This document shows, in pieces, positions 43,285 to 44,204 of a DNA stretch of 44,204 nucleotides (positions within the stretch are counted from its first letter, which is position 1; the number at the start of each line of letters is the position of its first letter). The translations under genes were made by a program, and so were the position numbers. The notes beneath the pieces were generated by a model. The model had not been told where the DNA came from. It searched no databases and saw only the letters and a list, made by a program, of their open reading frames with translations. The DNA is from Candidatus Cloacimonadota bacterium (GTDB lineage: Bacteria > Cloacimonadota > Cloacimonadia > Cloacimonadales > Cloacimonadaceae). The stretch is from contig JAAYJN010000010.1 in the NCBI GenBank assembly GCA_012522935.1, forward strand, positions 1 to 44,204, in the 5' to 3' direction.

Positions 43285-44204
43285 ATGAAAAAGATGCTCT
43301 TGATTTTACTGCTCGTTACTTTGTGCTGGATGGTCTCAGCAGAAAAAGTAGAGGAAAGTATGGCTATCCGGATAGCAGAAGGATTGATGGGAAACATGAC
43401 CAAGAGGACAATGACAGCCTTCTCGGTTCATCCCCACATGGGTCAGGATGCCAGCAGCCCGGATTTTTACGTTGTCAGTTTTTCTCCCGGGGGGTTTGTA
43501 TTGGTGGCAGGAGATGATCTTTCTGCTCCCGTTTTGGGATATTCCACAAATGGTCTTTTCCCCACAAAAGAGATGCCAGCCCATGTGGAATGGTATCTGG
43601 GGCAGTACAGCCGCAGTATGCAAGAAATACGCGCCAACCCTCAATGGGGAGTGGATCCGGGCTGGAACAAATTGCTAAGGAAAGACTTCTCTGACTTTGT
43701 GATCACAAGAGATGTGGCGCCCTTGTGTGCCACCACCTGGGATCAGGGTTGGCCCTATAATTCCCTGTGTCCGCCAGATGCAAGCGGTCCCGGAGGTCAT
43801 GTGTATGCAGGCTGTGTGGCAACCGCCATGGCACAAATCATGAAGAAGTGGAATTATCCCGCAACCGGCAATGGGTCTCACTCATATTATGCAGATGGTT
43901 ATGGCACTCAAACCGTAAATTTCGGTGCCACCACTTACAATTGGAGTTTGATGCCCAATTCCATTTCCCAGGAAAACATACATATATCCACCTTGCTCTA
44001 CCATTGTGGGGTGGGTGTGGATATGATGTATAGTTACGATGGCAGCGGTGCATATAGCGACGATGCCAGGGATGCCATGGTCAATTATTTTCGTTACAAC
44101 AATGCGGCTCAACTTCATTGGGCAAATGATTACAGCTCCACAATCTGGGCATCCATGTTGAGAAGTGATTTGGACCAAGGGCGTCCCATATATTACAGGG
44201 GACA
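43285..44204 (+). CDS. Secreted C10-family cysteine peptidase (streptopain-like), partial at right edge
   Basis: The gene starts at the ATG at 43285 (GAGG about six bases upstream) and is still open after 306 codons at the window end. A signal peptide (MKKMLLILLLVTLCWMVSA) is followed by a propeptide of the Spi/C10 type (about 20-140, with YVVSFSPGGFVLVAGDD). The catalytic domain begins near TTWDQGWPYN. The catalytic cysteine is C177 in A-G-C-V-A-T-A-M-A-Q-I-M; the catalytic histidine would lie beyond the window. Relatives include streptopain SpeB and Prevotella interpain, which are secreted as zymogens. It follows the large CHB-repeat gene by 147 bases and may be separately transcribed. A C-terminal sorting domain would be expected past the edge. 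Confidence 0.9.
   Translation, partial: MKKMLLILLLVTLCWMVSAEKVEESMAIRIAEGLMGNMTKRTMTAFSVHPHMGQDASSPDFYVVSFSPGGFVLVAGDDLSAPVLGYSTNGLFPTKEMPAHVEWYLGQYSRSMQEIRANPQWGVDPGWNKLLRKDFSDFVITRDVAPLCATTWDQGWPYNSLCPPDASGPGGHVYAGCVATAMAQIMKKWNYPATGNGSHSYYADGYGTQTVNFGATTYNWSLMPNSISQENIHISTLLYHCGVGVDMMYSYDGSGAYSDDARDAMVNYFRYNNAAQLHWANDYSSTIWASMLRSDLDQGRPIYYRG

Noticed and set aside
43285-44204. Frameshifted or pseudogene C10 peptidase
   Set aside because: Hand translation stays open from the ATG to the window edge with signal peptide, propeptide and catalytic cysteine in order; it is only cut by the window end.

Overview
The window looks like the chromosome of a Gram-negative, anaerobic-type bacterium of the FCB group, most probably a Candidatus Cloacimonadota (Cloacimonas-like) genome. 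The main reasons are three large secreted proteins that end in the same C-terminal sorting module (a YPNPF/YPNPM motif, then [I/V]YNL[K/R]GQ, WDG[K/R]D and G-I-Y near the end), typical of type IX-secreted proteins. The window also carries a FadL/OMPP1-type outer-membrane protein, a TolC-type protein, and a suite of extracellular proteases and adhesin-like proteins. The taxon is inference. No rRNA, transposase, integrase or CRISPR array was seen.

Layout. (1) 1-6540, minus strand: a type I restriction-modification locus transcribed hsdR, then a fused hsdM-hsdS gene, then a conserved hypothetical gene. It is preceded at the left edge by repeat-rich intergenic DNA. (2) 6600-8970, plus strand: a WG-repeat lipoprotein and a small secreted protein. 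(3) 8994-14207, minus strand: a two-gene set for a CotH-kinase/lamin-tail-domain surface protein and a second multi-domain secreted protein, closed by a terminator whose loop holds the stop codon. (4) 14619-18807, minus strand: leuS tightly followed by a long-chain acyl-CoA synthetase gene. (5) 19024-22280, plus strand: a duplicated DUF1538 membrane protein overlapping by 4 bp a gene for a tandem PII-like protein. This looks like a PII-gated transporter and is the most interesting functional unit here. (6) 22517-23305: a secreted Sel1-repeat protein. (7) 23761-31960, plus strand: a compact six-gene cluster for a TolC-like outer-membrane channel, a MacA-like adaptor, a MacB-type ATPase and permease on separate genes, a prolyl-oligopeptidase family serine peptidase and a PBP4-type D,D-carboxypeptidase/endopeptidase. 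(8) 32326-33594: FadL-like channel, convergent with (9) a secreted M28 metallopeptidase with a sorting domain (33670-36561, minus). (10) 36773-36934: two tRNA-Val genes (GAC, CAC). (11) 37073-39531: acetate kinase, a small S4-domain RNA-binding protein and a membrane-anchored HExxH peptidase. (12) 39853-44204: a large secreted protein with three chitobiase-C-terminal-like repeats and a sorting domain, then a C10 (streptopain-type) peptidase running off the right edge.

The longer gaps between genes hold a recurring family of short perfect hairpins, mostly with 3-nt loops (for example gctcgc-gca-gcgagc and gggcgc-ttc-gcgccc), plus two longer composite repeats that each occur twice. Functionally the window is dominated by envelope and extracellular biology: efflux/export, peptidoglycan trimming, protein degradation outside the cell, and surface proteins. 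It also holds one defence locus and a few core genes (leuS, ackA, tRNA-Val).
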